Positions 42,592 through 43,975 of a stretch of 43,975 nucleotides of DNA are shown here, piece after piece. Location of the stretch: contig CATKXO010000007.1 in assembly GCA_949840775.1 (NCBI GenBank), positions 48,744 through 92,718 on the forward strand. Reading direction: 5' to 3'. The notes beneath the pieces are model-generated. The model did no database searches, was not told the origin of the DNA, and was given only the letters and a program-made list of their open reading frames with translations. The stretch comes from an uncultured bacterium (GTDB lineage: Bacteria; Bacillota; Clostridia; Oscillospirales; Oscillospiraceae). Numbering within the stretch: the first letter of the stretch is position 1; the number at the start of each line of letters is the position of its first letter. Made by a program: the position numbers and the translations under genes.

Positions 42592-43833
42592 ATGGAAAAG
42601 CGCAGAGTGGTAATCACCGGCATGGGGACCGTCAATCCGGTGGGAAATTCCGTGGCCGAAAGCTGGGCGGCGGTCAGGGCCGGGACATGCGGCATCGGCC
42701 CCATCACCCGGTATGACACCTCCAATATGAAGGTCAAGCTGGCCGGCGAGGTGAAAAACCTGGACGCGGACGCCCTGCTGGGCAGGCGGGAGACCAAAAA
42801 GATGGACCGCTTTACCCAGCTGGCCCTGATTGCCGCCGGCGAGTGCATGGCCGATTCCGGCCTGGACCGGGAACAGGAGGACCTGGACCGCTGCGGCGTC
42901 CTCTTCTCCAGCGGCATCGGCGGCTTTGAGACGGTGGGGGAGGCCCACCGGCGGGGGGAGAGCCGGGGGTATGACGCTGTGTCCCCCTTTATGATCCCCA
43001 TGATTATCTCCAATATGGCGGCGGGCCACATAGCCATCCGCTACGGGTTTCGGGGCATGTGCTCCTGCGTGGTCACTGCCTGCGCCGGGGGGACCAACGG
43101 CGTGGGCGACGCCTTCCGCCACATCCGGGACGGCTACGCCGAGGTGATGCTGTGCGGCGGGGCGGAGGCGGCTGTCACCCCCCTGGCCATGGGGGGCTTT
43201 ACCGCCATGAAGGCCCTCCACGAGGGGGACGACCCCCTGCGGGCCTCCATCCCCTTCGATGGGGAGCGGTCCGGGTTTGTGATGGGCGAGGGGGCCGGCG
43301 CCCTGCTGCTGGAGGAGCTGGGCCACGCCCGGGCCCGGGGGGCAAAAATCTACGCCGAGGTGGTGGGCTACGGCGCCAACTGTGACGCCTACCACATCAC
43401 CGCCCCCGCCCCCGGAGGGGCGGGCGGGGCCGCCTGCATGGCCCAGGCCCTGGCCGACGGGGGAGTTTCCCCGGATGAGGTGGACTACATCAACGCCCAC
43501 GGGACCTCCACCCAGCTCAACGACGCCGGGGAGGCGGCGGCGATTCACACCACCTTTGGGGCCCGCGCCGGGGAGCTGATGGTCAGCTCCACCAAGTCCA
43601 TGACCGGCCACCTGCTGGGGGCCGCGGGGGCGGTGGAGGCCATCTTTACCGCCCTGGCCCTGAAGGAGGGCTATGTCCCCGCCACCATCGGCTGGCAGGT
43701 CCCCGACCCGACCTGCGATTTGGACATCGTGCCCAACGAGGGCCGCCGGGCGGACATTAAAATCGCCCTGTCCAACTCTCTGGGTTTTGGGGGGCACAAC
43801 GCGGCTATCGTGCTGAAAAAGTGGGAGGGGTAA
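42592..43833 (+). CDS. fabF: Beta-ketoacyl-ACP synthase II
   Basis: Elongation condensing enzyme. It has 413 residues. Triad C164 (TACAGGTNGVGDA), H303 (NAHGTSTQLND) and H340 (MTGHLLGAAGAVEAI). ATG 42592; the SD is weak (AAAGGGAAG about ten bases upstream). Last complete gene of the operon in the window. Confidence 0.96.
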   Translation: MEKRRVVITGMGTVNPVGNSVAESWAAVRAGTCGIGPITRYDTSNMKVKLAGEVKNLDADALLGRRETKKMDRFTQLALIAAGECMADSGLDREQEDLDRCGVLFSSGIGGFETVGEAHRRGESRGYDAVSPFMIPMIISNMAAGHIAIRYGFRGMCSCVVTACAGGTNGVGDAFRHIRDGYAEVMLCGGAEAAVTPLAMGGFTAMKALHEGDDPLRASIPFDGERSGFVMGEGAGALLLEELGHARARGAKIYAEVVGYGANCDAYHITAPAPGGAGGAACMAQALADGGVSPDEVDYINAHGTSTQLNDAGEAAAIHTTFGARAGELMVSSTKSMTGHLLGAAGAVEAIFTALALKEGYVPATIGWQVPDPTCDLDIVPNEGRRADIKIALSNSLGFGGHNAAIVLKKWEG

Positions 43834-43840
43834 AAGGGGA

Positions 43841-43954
43841 GTGCCCTGACGCGCATTTTATCCAGAGATCATCTGTAGGGGCCGCCCCCTTGGGCGGCCC
43901 GAAACCAGGGAAAACGTTGCACGTTGGTGGGCCGCCGAGGGCGGCGGCCCCTAC
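43841..43954. repeat. Family A long-form copy at the right edge
   Basis: Left extension GTGCCCTGACGCGCA, then GTAGGGGCCGCCCCCTTGGGCGGCCC and GGCCGCCGAGGGCGGCGGCCCCTAC hairpins. It is the complete relative of the copy at 11817. An SD-like AAAAGGA at 43968-43974 follows it, so the next gene probably starts just beyond the window. Confidence 0.85.
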
Positions 43955-43975
43955 ATTTAAATCTGCGAAAAGGAC

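Overview
The window is high-GC DNA with Gram-positive gene content: MreD/PBP2, an LCP wall-polymer ligase, FabK as the enoyl-ACP reductase, acetyl-CoA carboxylase split over four genes, ECF sigma/anti-sigma and PTS HPr/EI. Together with many GC-rich composite palindromes between genes, this fits a gut Clostridia of the Oscillospiraceae type (Flavonifractor/Lawsonibacter-like). That placement is inference from content and style; there is no rRNA here to confirm it. I see no tRNA, rRNA, CRISPR array, prophage or transposase.

Layout. 1-6081 (+): end of mreD, PBP2, an Mrp/NBP35 ATPase, an XRE regulator with a membrane segment, and an LCP protein. 6121-11696 (-): a two-component operon (response regulator, histidine kinase, HtrA protease, Nudix, small unknown), preceded by a separate CDF metal exporter. 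11697-12445 is a 749-base stretch without a protein gene. It holds a degenerate repeat and two tandem promoter-plus-hairpin units that look like duplicated small RNAs. 12446-13675 (+): a split ThrE-type exporter. 13731-16193 (-): cytidylate-kinase-like protein, C26 glutamine hydrolase and M15 peptidase. 16417-21096 (+): malQ and glgP (alpha-glucan breakdown) and a DUF1700-like membrane protein. 21231-28415 (-): HAD phosphatase, SdpI-like protein, FeoA-FeoB fusion, anti-sigma/ECF sigma pair and an FMN hydroxy-acid oxidase. 28499-29447 (-): SGNH hydrolase and a 37-residue small gene. 29680-31683 (+): chemotaxis receptor. 31741-34643 (-): MoxR ATPase, ptsI, ptsH. 35070-43833 (+): a ten-gene fatty-acid operon, acpP-accBCDA-fabH-fabK-fabD-fabG-fabF. 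The 426-base gap 34644-35069 holds the divergent ptsH and fab promoters, a palindrome in the ptsH leader and a large inverted-repeat operator at the fab start.

Regulation. The most interesting signal is a set of hexamers repeated every 11 bp (TTTACA-N5-TTCAYS) whose last hexamer ends 19-20 bp before a -10 box. It occurs upstream of the response-regulator operon (10458-10499) and upstream of both tandem units (11971-12024 and 12178-12231). This is the geometry of PhoP/WalR-class sites. It suggests that the two-component system controls itself and a pair of duplicated small RNAs. Those RNAs carry C/U-rich stretches complementary to Shine-Dalgarno sequences and a hairpin that differs between copies by a compensatory base-pair change.

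Repeats. Three families of composite palindromes recur: A (GTAGGGG...CCCCTAC), B (TGTGGG...CCCACA) and C (AAAAGCCTCCC...GGGGGCCTTTT). Families A and B nearly always lie 13-43 nt in front of a start codon, some inside operons. Two genes, mreD and the ECF sigma gene, take their stop codon from a repeat.
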